Source: Pararhizobium_B sp963838155 (GTDB lineage Bacteria; Pseudomonadota; Alphaproteobacteria; Rhizobiales; Rhizobiaceae). From it: DNA of 64,000 nucleotides. The notes beneath the pieces were generated by a model. It was given only the letters and a program-made list of their open reading frames with translations, was not told the origin of the DNA and did not search any database. A program made the translations under genes and the position numbers. Location of the stretch: the NCBI GenBank assembly GCA_963838155.1, contig CAWIQE010000004.1, forward strand, positions 496,001 through 560,000, read 5' to 3'. Shown piece after piece: positions 1 through 8,893 of this stretch (its first letter is position 1; each line of letters begins with the position of its first letter).

Positions 1-705
1 GTGCTGATGGCGCTCTGCGCCGTCCTCGGCATCGCGCTGGTGGCCTTCGCCATGCCGGAGACGCGGCCGAAGGAGAAGCGGCTGGACAGCAGCCTCTCGA
101 GCGCGCTGCGCAGCTACGCCGTGCTCGTCGGCGACCGCCGGTTCATGGGGCTGAGCTTCATCGGCGGGTTCGGCATGGCGAGCTTCTTCGGGTTCCTGGC
201 GAATTCGTCCTTCGTCTACATCGACCATTACGGGCTCGATCCGACGCATTACAGCTTCGCCTTCTCGATCAATGCCGTGGCGTTCATCGGCGTTTCGCAG
301 TTCACGGCGAACCTGGCGCGGCGCTACGGCTTCAACCGGATCATGCGGGTCGCGGGGGCGAGCTATTCGGCGATCACGGTGGCGCTGCTCGTCCTGTTCC
401 TCGCCGGCGTCGACCGGCTCGACGTGCTGATGGTGTTCCTGTTCTGCGGCTTCGGTTGCCTGGGGCTCATCATCCCGTCCTCCGCGGTGCTGGCGCTCGA
501 CGACCACGGGCCGATCGCCGGAAGCGCGTCCGCGCTCATGGGGACCGTGCAGATGGTGACGGGGGCGATCGTCATGGCGATCGTCAGCGCCTTCTTCGAC
601 GGAACGGCGGTGCCCATGGTGGCCGGGATCGCGGCCTGCGCGGTGATCGTTCTGGCGCTGACGGCCGTGACACTCCGCCTGCCGGCGGCGGTGCCTGCCG
701 GCTGA
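1..705 (+). CDS. Bcr/CflA-type MFS drug efflux transporter, 3' part
   Basis: This is the C-terminal part of a 12-helix MFS transporter, and the 5' end lies outside the window. About 234 residues are visible, where Bcr/CflA proteins usually have about 400. The reading frame opens with a short helix and the loop motif MPETRPKEKR, which matches the conserved PETL-type loop after helix 6 in Bcr/CflA proteins. Six hydrophobic stretches follow (for example near residues 45-70, 80-100, 120-140 and 175-225). The family exports small drugs or metabolites by proton antiport in the inner membrane. The next gene is a TetR regulator with a palindromic operator in the gap, so that regulator may control this pump. 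The substrate cannot be told. Confidence 0.8.
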   Translation: MLMALCAVLGIALVAFAMPETRPKEKRLDSSLSSALRSYAVLVGDRRFMGLSFIGGFGMASFFGFLANSSFVYIDHYGLDPTHYSFAFSINAVAFIGVSQFTANLARRYGFNRIMRVAGASYSAITVALLVLFLAGVDRLDVLMVFLFCGFGCLGLIIPSSAVLALDDHGPIAGSASALMGTVQMVTGAIVMAIVSAFFDGTAVPMVAGIAACAVIVLALTAVTLRLPAAVPAG

Positions 706-788
706 CCGGCGTTGCGATCCGGTCGGATCGCCGACGCCCACGCGGCCCCTTGACAGGGCGCGCGGGATTGGGCATTCCGGCGCGAACC

Positions 789-802
789 GTACCGTACGGT
801 AC
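789..802. promoter_or_regulatory. 14-bp palindrome, probable TetR operator
   Basis: GTACCGTACGGTAC is a perfect palindrome lying 13 bp upstream of the ATG of the TetR gene. An extra ACC precedes it. A TTGACA box sits at 750-755. TetR proteins usually bind such short dyads next to their own gene, so autoregulation is inferred. Confidence 0.6.
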
Positions 803-815
803 TTTCGGGGCCGAC

Positions 816-1484
816 ATGCTGACCTTCACCCGCCCGGACGCGTCGTCCGAGGATCCGCAGACGCCGTTCACCCGCCGCCAGGCGGCGGTGCTCGAGGCTG
901 CGCTCGGCCTGCTGGTCGAGGGCGGCGAGCGGGCGCTCACGACGGCCGGCGTGGCGCGGGCGGCCAACTGCTCCAAGGAGAGCCTCTACAAGTGGTTCGG
1001 CGACCGCGAAGGCCTGCTTTCGGCCATGGTCGCCTTCCAGGCGAGCAAGGTGCGCACGTTCGGGGAGGCCGACGTGCCGCCGACGCGCGAGGCGTTCCGG
1101 GCGCATCTCGTCCTCTTCGCCCGCGACCTGCTCGAGGTGCTGTCCGGGGAGGTGTCGGTGGCGCTCAACCGGCTGGCCATCGGCAAGGCCAGCCGCGAGG
1201 ACGCGGCACTCGGCAAGATCGTCCTGCAGCGCGGCCGCCGGACCATCGGCATTCGGGCGGGGGCGTTCCTCGACGCCGGCCGCCGGAAGGGGTTCATCGC
1301 CTACGAGGAGCGCGAGGCGGCCTTCGGCGCGCTCTACGGGCTCATCGTCGGCGACCTGCATGTGCGCCTCCTGCTCGGCGAGACGCTGGGCGAGGAGGAA
1401 TCCGACTTCGCGGCGCGTGCCGAGCGCGCCGTCCGCCAGTTCTTCGCGCTCCACGCCCCGGCTTCGGGCGCGGAGCGGACATGA
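816..1484 (+). CDS. TetR/AcrR family transcriptional regulator
   Basis: The protein has 222 residues, typical for the family. The N-terminal helix-turn-helix lies at about residues 20-65 and includes ALTTAGVARAANCSKESLYK followed by WFGDREGLL, a textbook TetR DNA-binding signature. The C-terminal ligand domain is helical and diverged. The ATG at 816 was chosen because the protein homology begins there and the palindrome at 789-802 lies directly upstream; the frame is open further upstream but is shadow coding. It ends just before ilvC (39 bp gap). It may repress the efflux gene upstream, itself, or both. No ligand can be inferred. Confidence 0.85.
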   Translation: MLTFTRPDASSEDPQTPFTRRQAAVLEAALGLLVEGGERALTTAGVARAANCSKESLYKWFGDREGLLSAMVAFQASKVRTFGEADVPPTREAFRAHLVLFARDLLEVLSGEVSVALNRLAIGKASREDAALGKIVLQRGRRTIGIRAGAFLDAGRRKGFIAYEEREAAFGALYGLIVGDLHVRLLLGETLGEEESDFAARAERAVRQFFALHAPASGAERT

Positions 1485-1522
1485 CCAGCCAGACTGCAAT
1501 CTCAAAGGGAAGGAAGACCAGA

Positions 1523-2542
1523 ATGCGTGTCTATTACGATCGCGACGCCGATCTCAACCTCGTCAAGGGCAAGAAGGTGGCCGTCATCGGCTACGGGTCG
1601 CAGGGCCGGGCCCATGCGCTCAACCTGAAGGACTCCGGCGTCAAGGACATCGCCGTCGCTCTGCGCCCGGGCTCGGCGACCGCCAAAAAGGCCGAGGCCG
1701 ACGGCCTGTCGGTCAAGACGGTGGCGGAGGCGGCCGCGTGGGCGGACCTCATGATGATGGCGACGCCCGACGAGCTGCAGGCGGACATCTACCGCGACGA
1801 GATCGCGCCGAACATCCGCGACGGGGCGGCGATCGCCTTCGCGCACGGCCTCAACGTCCATTTCGGCCTGATCGAGCCGAAGGACACGATCGACGTGCTG
1901 ATGGTGGCGCCGAAGGGGCCGGGCCATACGGTGCGCGGGGAATACCAGAAGGGCGGCGGCGTGCCGTGCCTGGTGGCGGTGCAGCAGGATCCTTCGGGCA
2001 ACGCGCTCGACCTCGGGCTGTCCTACGCCTGCGCCATCGGCGGCGGCCGCTCGGGCGTCATCGAGACGACCTTCCGCGAGGAGTGCGAGACGGACCTCTT
2101 CGGCGAGCAGGTGGTGCTGTGCGGCGGCCTGGTCGAACTGATCCGCAACGGCTTCGAGACGCTCGTCGAGGCGGGCTATGCGCCGGAGATGGCCTATTTC
2201 GAGTGCCTGCACGAGGTCAAGCTGATCGTCGACCTGATCTACGAGGGCGGCATCGCCAACATGAACTACTCGATCTCGAACACGGCCGAATGGGGCGAGT
2301 ACGTCTCGGGCCCGCGCATCATCACGCCGGAGACCAAGGCGGAGATGAAGCGGGTGCTCAAGGACATCCAGACGGGCAAGTTCACCTCGGAGTGGATGCA
2401 GGAATACCGCTCCGGCCTCGCCCGTTTCAAGGGCATCCGCAGGGGCAACGATTCCCACCAGATCGAAGAGGTCGGCGAGAAGCTGCGCGGCATGATGCCG
2501 TGGATCAAGTCGAACGCGCTCGTCGACAAGACCAAGAACTGA
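1523..2542 (+). CDS. ilvC: ketol-acid reductoisomerase (class I)
   Basis: IlvC converts 2-acetolactate or 2-aceto-2-hydroxybutyrate to the dihydroxy acids of valine, leucine and isoleucine synthesis, using NADPH and Mg2+ in the cytosol. The protein has 339 residues, the length of class I enzymes. It starts MRVYYDRDADLNLVKGKKVA, then the dinucleotide-binding GYGSQGRAHA, and the C-terminal knotted domain with FREECETDLFGEQ, the metal-binding Asp/Glu region, and YSISNTAEWGEY. A good ribosome site (GGGAAGGAAG) precedes ATG 1523. It stands alone after the TetR gene, and a GC-rich hairpin follows its stop. The product is near certain. Confidence 0.97.
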   Translation: MRVYYDRDADLNLVKGKKVAVIGYGSQGRAHALNLKDSGVKDIAVALRPGSATAKKAEADGLSVKTVAEAAAWADLMMMATPDELQADIYRDEIAPNIRDGAAIAFAHGLNVHFGLIEPKDTIDVLMVAPKGPGHTVRGEYQKGGGVPCLVAVQQDPSGNALDLGLSYACAIGGGRSGVIETTFREECETDLFGEQVVLCGGLVELIRNGFETLVEAGYAPEMAYFECLHEVKLIVDLIYEGGIANMNYSISNTAEWGEYVSGPRIITPETKAEMKRVLKDIQTGKFTSEWMQEYRSGLARFKGIRRGNDSHQIEEVGEKLRGMMPWIKSNALVDKTKN

Positions 2543-2556
2543 GTGCCGGACCCGGC

Positions 2557-2585
2557 CCGGACCGGCGGCGTGGCCGCCGGTCCGG
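2557..2585 (+). terminator. GC-rich hairpin after ilvC
   Basis: Two perfect 13-bp arms (CCGGACCGGCGGC and its complement) enclose a GTG loop 14 bp after the ilvC stop. There is no T-tract, so this may be a transcription pause, an mRNA 3' stabiliser or a weak terminator. Confidence 0.5.
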
Positions 2586-2613
2586 ACGGGCGGGCGCCGA
2601 GGCCGGAGGAGCC

Positions 2614-3354
2614 ATGCCGCCGCACGATCGCGTCGTCGCCCTGAACCGGGTCGATCTCGTCCATTCGGCCGAGCCGCATCCGTTCCACCTCGCCAACCGG
2701 GAGCGGGCGGCGGAGAACTGGCGGAGCGAGCTCGGCGCCCGGCCGATGCTGTTCGACGGGGCGGTCATGCTGGCCGACGGGGCGAGCGTGGCGGACGGCG
2801 TGTTGTCCGCGACGTGCCATCTGGTGCCCTATTCGACGTTCCTGCTCTGGCGCAAGCTGCGGCCGGTGGAGGGGACGCTCCACGTCTTCGCCATGGCGTT
2901 GCCGGTCGGTTCGGACGGCGGCGTGCTGGTCGCGAGAATGGCCGGGCATACGGCCAATGCCGGGCTCGTCTACTGTCCGTGCGGGTCCTTCGACCGGCTG
3001 GACATCGCCGGCGGGCGCTTCGATGCCGACGCGAACATGGCCCGGGAGGTGGCGGAGGAGACGGGCCTCGATCTCGGCGATGCGGAGGCGGCCCCCGGCT
3101 ACGGCCTCCTCGAGACGGAGGACGGGCTCGCGGTCGTCGTGCGCGCCTTTCGCTTCGCGGAAGAGACGGCGGACCTCGCCCGCCGGGCGGAGCGCCATAT
3201 TGCCGCACAGTCGGAGCCGGAGCTCGCCGGCGCGCGCGCCGTCATGGCCGGGGACGGCATCGGGCCCGACTTCACCCCCCACATGGCGCCGATCCTGGCC
3301 TGGCACTTCTCGGGCGGAACCTCGGCAGAGGCGCACGTCCGACCCAAGACGTGA
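2614..3354 (+). CDS. Nudix-like hydrolase domain protein
   Basis: The protein has 246 residues. The best clue is AREVAEETGLDL at about residues 145-156, which matches the REUXEEXGU half of the Nudix box; the upstream half (GX5E) is not in canonical form, so activity on nucleoside diphosphates is uncertain. The N-terminal half (VDLVHSAEPHPFHLANRERA and so on) has no motif I recognise. The start ATG follows GGAGGAGCC. It lies 71 bp after ilvC and 96 bp before the PhzF gene on the same strand. A Nudix-fold hydrolase with a diverged catalytic box is the most likely reading. Confidence 0.55.
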   Translation: MPPHDRVVALNRVDLVHSAEPHPFHLANRERAAENWRSELGARPMLFDGAVMLADGASVADGVLSATCHLVPYSTFLLWRKLRPVEGTLHVFAMALPVGSDGGVLVARMAGHTANAGLVYCPCGSFDRLDIAGGRFDADANMAREVAEETGLDLGDAEAAPGYGLLETEDGLAVVVRAFRFAEETADLARRAERHIAAQSEPELAGARAVMAGDGIGPDFTPHMAPILAWHFSGGTSAEAHVRPKT

Positions 3355-3450
3355 AATAGGGGGTTGCCGCGGCGCGGCGCGTTGGACAAGCTGCACACGC
3401 AAGGGGCGGGTCCCGTCTCGAATACAGAAAATGCGGCCGGGAACGGAACA

Positions 3451-4368
3451 TTGAGCCGAGATTACGCGATCTACGACGTCTTCAGCGACCGGGTGCTTGC
3501 GGGAAATCCGCTGGCGGTGGTCTTCGATGCCGAGGGACTGGACGACGGGCGGATGCAGGCCATCGCCCGGGAATTCAACCTGTCGGAGACGATCTTCCTC
3601 TTTCCGCCCGACAATGCCAGCCACAGCGCGAAGGCGCGCATCTTCACCACGGCGCACGAGCTTCCCTTCGCCGGGCACCCGACGGTCGGCGGCGCGATCG
3701 CGCTGGCGGAGCGGCGCCACGGCGGCGACGCGACGTCGCTCGATCTCGTGCAGGTGCTGGAGGAACCGGTCGGGCCGGTGCGCTGCGCCATCCGGCTCGA
3801 CGGGGAGCGGCCGGGCTTCTGCGAGTTCGACCTTCCGCGGCTCTCCAGGGAACATGCGGTCGAGATCGAGCGCGAGGCGGTGGCCGCCGCGCTGGCCGTG
3901 GGGCCGCACGAGATCGGCTTCGAGAACCACGTCGTCGGCTGCTGGAGTGCGGGCGTCCCCTTCGTGCTGGTGCCGCTGCGCAATATCGCGGCCGTGGAGC
4001 AGGCGCGGTGCGACGCCTCTCTCTGGGAGGCGCTGGCGCCGCTCGTGGACGGCCGGCTGGCCTATGCCTACGTCTATTGCAGGGGCGGGCGCAATCACGA
4101 TGCATCGTTCCACGCGCGCATGTTCGCGCCGCATGACGGCCTCGGCGAGGACCCCGCGACCGGAGCTGCGGCGGCGGCGCTTTCCGGTGCCATCCACCGA
4201 TACGACGACCTGCTCGACGGCCATCATTCGCGGCTGATCGAGCAGGGCGTCGAGATGGACCGTCCCTCGCTCATCCACCTCCACATGGACGTGGAAGGAG
4301 GCAGCATCGTCCGGGCCCGCATCGGCGGCCAGGCGGTGCGCATCGCCGAGGGTCGCCTCTCGGCCTGA
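3451..4368 (+). CDS. PhzF family epimerase/isomerase-like protein
   Basis: The protein has about 305 residues, right for the family. It starts SRDYAIYDVFSDRVLAGNPL, the typical PhzF N-terminus (the residues around the catalytic-site GNPLAVV), followed by FNLSETIFLF, the ELPFAGHPTVGGA motif and a C-terminal GEDPATGAAAAALSGA. PhzF-like proteins have a diaminopimelate-epimerase fold and mostly unknown substrates. No ATG fits; TTG at 3451 after GGGAACGGAACA is the start that places the protein in register, although the frame is open from 3364. It is the last gene before tRNA-Lys. Substrate unknown. Confidence 0.85.
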   Translation: MSRDYAIYDVFSDRVLAGNPLAVVFDAEGLDDGRMQAIAREFNLSETIFLFPPDNASHSAKARIFTTAHELPFAGHPTVGGAIALAERRHGGDATSLDLVQVLEEPVGPVRCAIRLDGERPGFCEFDLPRLSREHAVEIEREAVAAALAVGPHEIGFENHVVGCWSAGVPFVLVPLRNIAAVEQARCDASLWEALAPLVDGRLAYAYVYCRGGRNHDASFHARMFAPHDGLGEDPATGAAAAALSGAIHRYDDLLDGHHSRLIEQGVEMDRPSLIHLHMDVEGGSIVRARIGGQAVRIAEGRLSA

Positions 4369-4478
4369 CGCCGCCGCCCGCAAGGGGCGGTCGCGCCGAG
4401 AAAAAAGTGCCGCCGCGATCTGGACATCCGCCAACGCGCCATCTATATCGCCGTCAGATCGCTTTCGGCGATCCGAGT

Positions 4479-4554
<76 letters not shown>

Positions 4555-5092
4555 TTCTTTCCCTTTCATTTCCCTTTGGGGATGCAACGAAATCAGTGGC
4601 TTACGGGCCGTTGATGTAGCGATTTGCGGTTATCTTCAGTTGCCCGGCATGCGTCGATTGCGGCCAAATCTGTTGACGTACCACTCTGGTACCATTCTCG
4701 GAAACCAATCGGCCTGTCTCGATTCGTGAACAGGCTTGGTGGAATCGCTTGTCGCGCTGGACGCCATCCCGGATCTCTTCACCGTCGACTGACGGCTACT
4801 TTCCCTCGACGTCGAGGAGCGTGAGGAGGCCGTTCTCACCTCGCGACATGGACCGGAGGCCCGCGGCCGACAGTCCTCCGGCAATCATGCAGTTCTTCTA
4901 CGCCACCAGATCGCACGGATCCTGAGCTGGTCGGTCTCCCTACGGAGAGCCGGTTTAGCTAGACTCCAGCGCCCTGGCGATACGTCATCGGAACGACGAG
5001 AGCGGTCGAGTGCGAGGATGATGTGCCGGCGGCCTGCAAGATTTCGAGGGGAGAGGTGGACCTCCGGACGTCGTTCGCCTATCCATCCGGTC
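4555..5092. other. island left margin without a convincing gene
   Basis: This 538-bp stretch directly inside attL has only short, unlike-protein open frames on both strands. It begins with pyrimidine-rich repeats of TTTCCCTTT. No ribosome site followed by a plausible protein, no excisionase-like ORF and no clear tRNA or terminator was seen. It may be degenerate border DNA. Confidence 0.5.
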
Positions 5093-5599
5093 ATGACCGA
5101 CACCGTCAGCAAGGAAGTCCGAAGCCGCATGATGTTGGCGGTAAGGGCCAAGAACACTAAGCCTGAGATGGCAATCCGGCGTGGGCTGCACGCCATGGGC
5201 TTCCGGTACGCTCTGCACTCCACCCTATTCCCAGGCAAGCCGGACATGGTGCTGCCTAAATACAAGGCCGTTATCTTCGTTCATGGTTGCTTTTGGCACG
5301 GGCACGGATGCCCAGAGTACCGACCGCCGAAATCCAGGCGGGATTTCTGGAGACCGAAGATTGAGAGCAACAAAGATCGAGACGCCACGTCTCTTGCCTC
5401 GATTGAGGCCAAGGGCTGGCGGAGCCTCGTCATCTGGGAATGCTCGCTGAAGAAGAGGAAGGGTGCTGATGCGATCAAAGCCGCAGCGGAGTGGCTGAGA
5501 GATTTCAGCCCTTCCGGCGAGATAGGCTATCCTTCGTCGGAGTCTTGGTCGCCCTCATCCTCGGGCGGGACCAATGCGACTTCCTTCCCTTCGAAATAG
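5093..5599 (+). CDS. vsr: very short patch repair endonuclease Vsr
   Basis: Vsr nicks the strand 5' of T at T:G mismatches left by deamination of 5-methylcytosine and starts short-patch repair. The 168-residue protein shows VRSRMMLAVRAKNTKPEMAI, GFRYALHSTLFPGKPDMVLP with the catalytic Asp, and VIFVHGCFWHGHGC with the Zn/catalytic His and Cys residues. ATG 5093 begins MTDTVSKEVRSRMM, the usual N-terminus. The last 25 or so residues (Ser/Pro-rich) overlap, on the other strand, the 3' end of the restriction enzyme remnant by 73 bp. It partners with the C5 methyltransferase at 5887-7075, as Vsr genes usually do. Confidence 0.92.
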   Translation: MTDTVSKEVRSRMMLAVRAKNTKPEMAIRRGLHAMGFRYALHSTLFPGKPDMVLPKYKAVIFVHGCFWHGHGCPEYRPPKSRRDFWRPKIESNKDRDATSLASIEAKGWRSLVIWECSLKKRKGADAIKAAAEWLRDFSPSGEIGYPSSESWSPSSSGGTNATSFPSK

Positions 5600-5886
5600 T
5601 CGGTGAGTTCCCGCTTGATTTCCTCCAACGACAACAGGTTGTCGGGAAGCTTCGTGAACGCACGCCGTCCGGGGTGGAGCATATCCCACCGAGACTTTCG
5701 CTGATTCTCCCTCCCGGCCCCCGGGGTGTTGTTGCCGATGCCGTCTATGAGGACATTCCAGATCGGCTGGAAGATTTGGATCATCATGCTCTCGCCGAGA
5801 GGGATCCAGACATCGTCGACGACCAAATGCCGGAACGAAAAATCGTTGAGGTCATGCTCCGGAAATGGAACAGAACAAGAACATGG
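5527..5886 (-). pseudogene. Eco29kI-family restriction endonuclease, 3' remnant
   Basis: Only about the last 110-120 residues of the enzyme remain. The open frame contains HDLNDFSFRHLVVDDVWIPL, then FQPIWNVLIDGIGNN, GRENQRKSRWDMLHPGRR, which match the C-terminal half of Eco29kI-like GIY-YIG endonucleases (cutters of CCGCGG-type sites). The N-terminal GIY-YIG catalytic half is absent: the frame runs straight back into the TGA of the methyltransferase at 5887-5889, with which it is in frame. A deletion between methyltransferase and nuclease is inferred. No start codon with a ribosome site serves it. It should be inactive. Confidence 0.75.
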
Positions 5887-7075
5887 TCAAGCGGGAATGA
5901 CGTAGCCCCTCTCATTGACCGCGCGGTACATCATCTCGTTGAACGTCAGTCCTCGTCCGGCAAGCCGCTCACCGATCCACGTCAGGACCGTCACGGGCAT
6001 TGAGTTGCCGCAGGCCTTGTAGCGATGCTTGTCGGCCGCGACCTCCTGGCCGTCGAACGGCACCGCCGTCCAGCCGTCTGGAAAACGCTGCAGGCGTTCA
6101 GCTTCCAGTGGGGTGATTGACCGCACCACCCACTTCCATCCGAACGGTTCGGCTTCCGATCTTGGCACTTCCCGCTTGTGGATGACCGCAGGCGGGTTGT
6201 GCGCGTTCGCCGCCTTGAGCGCATAGACGATGTTCTTGCGATGGCTGGCGCGGGAGTCCATGCCGAGGACGTGGACGTCGGTCAAGAACTTTAAAGGAGC
6301 GCTTGCTTCAGCCGACCCGCGAAGCCGGACGACTTCAGCTCGCGCCGCCGCAGTAGACCCAGGATCGATTTCCGGCTCAAAGAGTACTTCCGCAGGATCT
6401 CCTCGCTGTCGAGTTGCTCCAACTCCAGCAAGAACCCAGAACTCGACGACGTGACTGGGAGCAGTCGAAAAATTGCAAGTCGAGGGTGCGCCATGCGATG
6501 CTCGCGTCTGGTCCATCAACTCGATCCGCACCCTTCCATTTTCCCCTTGGTGCGACCAGCGGATGGCGGCGCTCTCCGGCGAGGTATGCCAGCATGTGTC
6601 CGAATGCGTTGTTTTTGTCACTGAGAATCCCCGTTACGTTTTCGAAAAGAACCCACTTCAGACCATTGATCTCGCGCATCCGCTCGGCGAGCCGTACGAA
6701 CTCAAGCGTAAGCTGCCCTCGGCCGTCATCGGTGCTGCCGCGCTTGCCGGACAAAGAGAATGCTTGGCACGGTGGGCCGCCCTCAAGGAGATCGACTGGG
6801 CCGAGCGCACGCAAGTCGTCGTCTGATATCTGCGAGACGTCGCCGAAATTCGGGATCCCGGTGTCGGAAAGGTTCGCGTACGCATCACGGCCGTGCCCGA
6901 ATCCTTCGGGCAGATATCGCGGAGCCGACGCGCCACAGCGGGCCGTCAGGACATAGCATGGAAACGGCTCGATCTCGCAATAACCGACGAACTCCCAATT
7001 GAGAGGACGCCACGGCGAATGCTTCCATGCTGCCGTCGCCGCCGATATGCCGCTGAATGTCGAAAATACTCTCAT
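5887..7075 (-). pseudogene. DNA (cytosine-5) methyltransferase, frameshifted
   Basis: The gene encodes a C5 methyltransferase in two frames. The first part starts at ATG 7075 (MRVFSTFSGISAATAAW, motif I), and carries GGPPCQAFSLSGKRG (motif IV with catalytic Cys), FENVTGILS (motif VI) and CSQSRRRV (motif VIII). At about 6437-6441 the frame must shift to continue as WVLAGVGATRQRGDPAEVLF and on to KACGNSMPV (motif X) and the stop at 5887. A single extra base next to the RRRV codons would explain it. It would have protected the site cut by the neighbouring nuclease. Either a true frameshift or a sequencing error is possible; all catalytic motifs are otherwise intact. Confidence 0.82.
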
Positions 7076-7270
7076 CAGCCCCCCCTGTTTCCCGCCGTCG
7101 GCGTACCGCACGCCGATGAAGAAATGGTTGGCCGTCGGCGGCTCTGGCGCAAATCCGCCGGCGAAAACGTGAGCCCTTCGTTTACCCTGCGATCGCGAAC
7201 CGGCTAGACGTCGGACTCCCGAGCCCGCTATGAGGGTAGCCAGCAATGGGCGCAACCGAAGGAGGTCGTC

Positions 7271-7597
7271 ATGTTCAACTCCAGGAATCCTGCAGGGCAG
7301 GCCGTCGGCGAACTCGGCCTCATCTTTACTGGACTCGCCGTCGGCGCAATGGGATGCCACGAACGCGGCCTTGCTGCCATCGATGCCGGCCGCCAGCGCC
7401 GTCAAGAGGAAGCCCGCGCGCGGGCAGAATACTTGGCGTATCTCGACCACGAGGACGTCGCGGACGTCGCGCGGGCTGCGCTTGAAGAAGTCGCGCGGCT
7501 TCAGGTGGAGAACGCGAACCTGAGGGAGGCGTGCCAGCAGCGGCAAGCGCACATCGACCGCATCCGGAACCGTCCGCGTCCTGCCGCCGCTGCGTAG
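7271..7597 (+). CDS. small hypothetical protein with coiled coil
   Basis: The 108-residue protein has a strong ribosome site (AAGGAGG, 6 bp before ATG), which is the main reason to accept it. The N-terminus has a hydrophobic stretch around residues 13-28 (GELGLIFTGLAVGAMGC), and residues 45-98 are charged and heptad-like, so a membrane-anchored coiled coil is plausible. I recognise no family. It lies alone between the methyltransferase (divergent) and a convergent hypothetical gene. Confidence 0.6.
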   Translation: MFNSRNPAGQAVGELGLIFTGLAVGAMGCHERGLAAIDAGRQRRQEEARARAEYLAYLDHEDVADVARAALEEVARLQVENANLREACQQRQAHIDRIRNRPRPAAAA

Positions 7598-7604
7598 TGG
7601 GGCG

Positions 7605-7937
7605 TCAGGCGGCGCGGTAGTCCTTGCCCTGCGCCATACGGTTGCGAATGCGTGACTGCAGAATGTCGAGCGTCGACGTCTCCGCAAGGCCTCTGGCTGC
7701 CGCTTCGTACGTCTTCGGCAACTCGAGTCCGACGATGCCGCACTTCTGACCTTTCGCCGCCCGGGAACATGCGGCCGGGCCAGCCTTCGCCAGCCTCCGG
7801 AGATCGTCGTCGGAACGGTCGAGCAGCCAATCTTTCACGTGATCCGGAACGCCATGGAGGTTCATGGACCAGCGCGTATCACTGGGTTCGCACGCATACG
7901 CATGGACGATCTCTCCGATCGACGACACCTCCGACAT
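7605..7937 (-). CDS. hypothetical protein
   Basis: The frame from ATG 7937 gives 110 residues starting MSEVSSIGEIVHAYACEP. It contains PDHVKDWLLDRSDDDLRRLA and a C-terminus TLDILQSRIRNRMAQGKDYR, with the amphipathic look of a real small soluble protein. The frame is open up to 8084, but the upstream residues lack a ribosome site, so the internal ATG is preferred. I do not recognise the family. It is convergent with the coiled-coil gene (7-bp gap). Confidence 0.5.
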   Translation of the reverse strand: MSEVSSIGEIVHAYACEPSDTRWSMNLHGVPDHVKDWLLDRSDDDLRRLAKAGPAACSRAAKGQKCGIVGLELPKTYEAAARGLAETSTLDILQSRIRNRMAQGKDYRAA

Positions 7938-8147
7938 CGCCTGGCGCGATCCCTCATGCCGCGCGGCCGCTTCCGCGAAATCCTCGCGCAGGTCCGCCGC
8001 TGACGTCCGCTGTGAGGCGGTAGCGTTACGTAACGCTCGCGTTGTCGAAATGTGCAGGACCTGGGGGCAACAAATCCATTGCAAGGGCGATGTCGGCTAC
8101 CACGGTGCCGGAACAGGAAGGGGAGTCCAATAGAGTGTTGATCGGCA

Positions 8148-8306
8148 TCGCCCTTGGCCATCCAGAAGCCGTCTTTCCGCAGACCACCCCGATGAAGACA
8201 TTTGGCCGGGTGACCAGCGCGACTTCAAAATCGATCGTCAGGAAGCGACCCCCATCTTTGCCATTCGGACCGAGTTTGTCGCCGACCAGAACCTGCCGTT
8301 TCTTCA
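8148..8306 (+). repeat. dispersed repeat, copy A
   Basis: This segment shares a common core with 22040-22207, 37780-37906 and partly 29829-29882. Shared landmarks, in order, are a CCATCCAGAAG/GATCCGGAAG box, an ACCCCGATnAAGACATTTG box, CACTTCAAAAT-like and GGCAGGAAGCGACCCCCAT-like boxes, and a GACC(A/G)AACCTGCC box. All four copies have the same orientation. Homology also shows in the minus-strand translation (GRFL..DF, NVLIGV), so it may descend from a coding gene end. Confidence 0.65.
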
Positions 8307-8444
8307 GGGCCGGAGGGAAGAAAGGGGCCGCCCGCATCCAGTCGTATTCATCGGCCCAATTGGGGCAGCCGACGTCCACATGGACTGGGAGTCCGCCTGT
8401 GAGCCCACAAGCAGTAGCGCGACTAGGATCGAGTCAGCGATCAT
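8304..8444 (-). CDS. short ORF coupled to the upstream membrane-protein gene
   Basis: The ATG at 8444 overlaps the TGA of the 8441-8893 gene (ATGA), which suggests translational coupling. The 46 residues begin MIADSILVALLLVGSQADSQ, like a signal peptide, and then lose any protein-like character as the frame runs to the edge of repeat copy A. It is probably the 5' stump of a third operon gene cut by the repeat. Function unknown. Confidence 0.3.
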   Translation of the reverse strand: MIADSILVALLLVGSQADSQSMWTSAAPIGPMNTTGCGRPLSSLRP

Positions 8445-8893
8445 GCTCGCATCCTCTTGGGCGTCCCGTACCGGTCCAGCGCCCACAACAGCAGTGCGAA
8501 GAGCAAATGCGGCACGAAGGACGCGACGATGATCTTCGGACTGACTGCGAGGCCCGCGAAACCCCAACCGACGACGGGGAAGAAGACAGCCAGGATGGCG
8601 AGCCACAATGCGAAGCCAAGCGCCAGGGCGGGGCCGAGGCCGCGCCGCGGAAAAAACCGCACATAGACCAGGCACCAGAAGGTCACGTAGGCGGCGTGGA
8701 ACAGGAGCCCGACGGGCAGCGGCAGGGTGCGCCCCAGCACGGTTTCGGCGAAGGCAAGCGACGGCGGCTTCGGGAACGGCGACAGTCCCGCTGCCGTCGC
8801 CCCGAGCATGACCGCGGCGGTCAGAATGGCGACGAGGATGCCGATCCCGATGCCGCGCAAGATGGAGCGGTCGTCTCTGTCAACCACAGACAT
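8441..8893 (-). CDS. four-helix membrane protein, unknown
   Basis: The 150-residue protein has about four hydrophobic helices (near residues 12-33, 60-80, 88-110 and 120-142). GGGAGG lies 6 bp before the ATG. Its start overlaps the end of the Cys-containing gene upstream by 14 bp, so the two are translated together from the MerR-type promoter at 9301-9331. I do not recognise a named family; a role in metal handling is inferred only from the operon. Confidence 0.65.
   Translation of the reverse strand: MSVVDRDDRSILRGIGIGILVAILTAAVMLGATAAGLSPFPKPPSLAFAETVLGRTLPLPVGLLFHAAYVTFWCLVYVRFFPRRGLGPALALGFALWLAILAVFFPVVGWGFAGLAVSPKIIVASFVPHLLFALLLWALDRYGTPKRMRA

Noticed and set aside
2266..4434. Minus-strand open frame of 722 codons over ilvC, Nudix and phzF genes
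   Set aside because: It lies opposite well supported genes and has no recognisable motif.
4555..5092. An excisionase gene next to attL
   Set aside because: No small ORF with a winged-helix look and a ribosome site was found.
8026..8379. Minus-strand ORF of 117 residues
   Set aside because: It is largely the minus-strand reading of repeat copy A and has no ribosome site; the related copies are broken.
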